The translations under genes and the position numbers were made by a program. This document shows positions 6,361 to 6,961 of a stretch of DNA of 6,961 nt, one piece after another. How positions within the stretch are numbered: the first letter of the stretch is position 1; every line of letters begins with the position of its first letter. Origin of the DNA: an uncultured Pseudorhodobacter sp. Its GTDB lineage: Bacteria; Pseudomonadota; Alphaproteobacteria; Rhodobacterales; Rhodobacteraceae. Location of the stretch: positions 1-6,961 of the forward strand of contig CALEMZ010000170.1 of assembly GCA_937910975.1 (NCBI GenBank), in the 5' to 3' direction. The notes beneath the pieces are model-generated. The model had not been told where the DNA came from. It saw only the letters and a program-made list of their open reading frames with translations, and searched no databases.

Positions 6361-6400
6361 TCTCTCGCAATGCAAGAAGAAATCTCTTAGACGAGAATAA

Positions 6401-6418
6401 ATGACTTGCGATGACTTG
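6401..6418 (+). repeat. Tandem ATGACTTG repeat at the kpsM start
   Basis: ATGACTTG occurs at 6401-6408 and again at 6411-6418, separated by CG. The second copy contains the likely kpsM ATG. The first opens a different frame of 16 codons that stops at 6449-6451 inside kpsM. It could be a chance 10-bp duplication or a short overlapping leader. Confidence 0.4.
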
Positions 6419-6961
6419 GGGCGAAACCACCGTGACGCTGACGATTGCTAAACCCCGACTTGTGTTTTTTCGCTCCGTTATGGCTTTGATGTTGCGGGAA
6501 ATGAGCACCACCTATGGCCGCTCGCCGGGCGGTTATGTCTGGGCCTTTGCCGAACCGATCGCCGGGGTCGCGTTGATGGCCATCATCTTTGGACTGATTA
6601 CCCATAACCCCGCACTCGGCACCAATTTCCCGCTCTATTTCGCTTCGGGGATAATGCCGTTCTTGATATATCAGACGACGGCTGCGAATGTTGGCACCGC
6701 CATCAGCTATTCGCGGCCGCTGCTGGCTTATCCTCGCGTCAGCTATGTTGATGCGATCGTGGCGCGGTTCTTGCTGAATGCCTTGACGCAAATTCTGATC
6801 GCTTCGATCATTATTATCGGCATCGTGCTATTCTACGATCTGTCGCTGGATATTGATTTTTTCCTTTGCGCCCGCGCAGTTGCCATGGCGCTAGCTCTGG
6901 GCATCGGTGTGGGCATATTGAATTGCTATCTAATGAGCATGTTTTCGGTCTGGCGGTTCGC
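6411..6961 (+). CDS. kpsM: Capsular polysaccharide ABC exporter permease, 3' end outside window
   Basis: This is the ABC-2 type membrane permease that pairs with KpsT to move lipid-linked capsule across the inner membrane. About 183 residues are present of a usual total near 260, and the reading frame is still open at the window edge. The family signature near the N-terminus is clear: VMALMLREMSTTYGRS (23-38), then PGGYVWAFAEP (39-49). Hydrophobic segments lie at about 50-64, 74-95, 113-141 and 153-175. LLAYPRVSYVDAIVARFLL (104-122) matches the KpsM 'L-x-YP-x-V...AR' stretch. The start is ambiguous. ATG 6411 lacks a good ribosome-binding site. GTG 6432 has GGGG about 10 nt upstream and would give a leader of more typical length. 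The gene diverges from kpsE with at most about 100 bp between them. Confidence 0.9.
   Translation, partial: MTWGETTVTLTIAKPRLVFFRSVMALMLREMSTTYGRSPGGYVWAFAEPIAGVALMAIIFGLITHNPALGTNFPLYFASGIMPFLIYQTTAANVGTAISYSRPLLAYPRVSYVDAIVARFLLNALTQILIASIIIIGIVLFYDLSLDIDFFLCARAVAMALALGIGVGILNCYLMSMFSVWRF

Noticed and set aside
6371..6511. Upstream extension of kpsE to GTG 6511
   Set aside because: It runs antisense through the conserved start of kpsM and has no ribosome-binding site or family-like residues.
6387..6791. Minus-strand 134-codon frame opposite kpsM
   Set aside because: It is antisense to clearly conserved KpsM coding and its translation is low-complexity and without motifs.

Overview
The window reads as part of a group 2/ABC-dependent capsular polysaccharide locus of an alphaproteobacterium. 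It is most probably from the Rhodobacterales (Roseobacter-like). This rests on the moderate GC content by eye, the Pro/Ala-rich cytoplasmic leader on the KpsE-like protein followed by a MRQRHYG-type junction, and the KpsT/KpsM style. The taxonomic assignment is from recall of family sequences, not from a search.

Layout, left to right. Positions 66-830 (-) hold a sulfotransferase-family protein. A 195-bp gap (831-1025) follows and carries a near-perfect 27-bp palindrome. A GT4 glycosyltransferase (1026-2291, -) and a multidomain GT2 glycosyltransferase (2302-3789, -) are tightly joined: the GT4 ribosome binding site overlaps the GT2 stop codon. Positions 3790-4435 contain no conventional gene. 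They do contain a 16-bp inverted repeat, weak promoter-like signals, and a candidate 65-codon small ORF on the + strand that would have to start at CTG. Then come kpsT (4436-5113, -) and kpsE (5120 to about 6310, -), 6 nt apart. Head to head with kpsE is kpsM (6411 onward, +), which runs off the right edge.

How the genes work together. KpsM (membrane permease) and KpsT (ATPase) should form the inner-membrane ABC exporter. KpsE is the periplasmic adaptor that links the exporter to the outer-membrane channel, which is not in this window. The GT2 and GT4 enzymes are presumed to build part of the polysaccharide or oligosaccharide. The sulfotransferase may decorate it with sulfate, so a sulfated capsule is a reasonable but unproven inference. 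No CRISPR, tRNA, rRNA, complete insertion sequence or phage element was seen.

The least ordinary points are: (i) the compact kpsE/kpsM head-to-head junction, where the best ribosome-binding site for kpsE precedes an in-frame ATT rather than ATG; (ii) the CTG-initiated small ORF candidate with a strong Shine-Dalgarno in the 0.6-kb gap; and (iii) two well-formed palindromes in the two intergenic regions. I see no clear evidence of a wholly new system.
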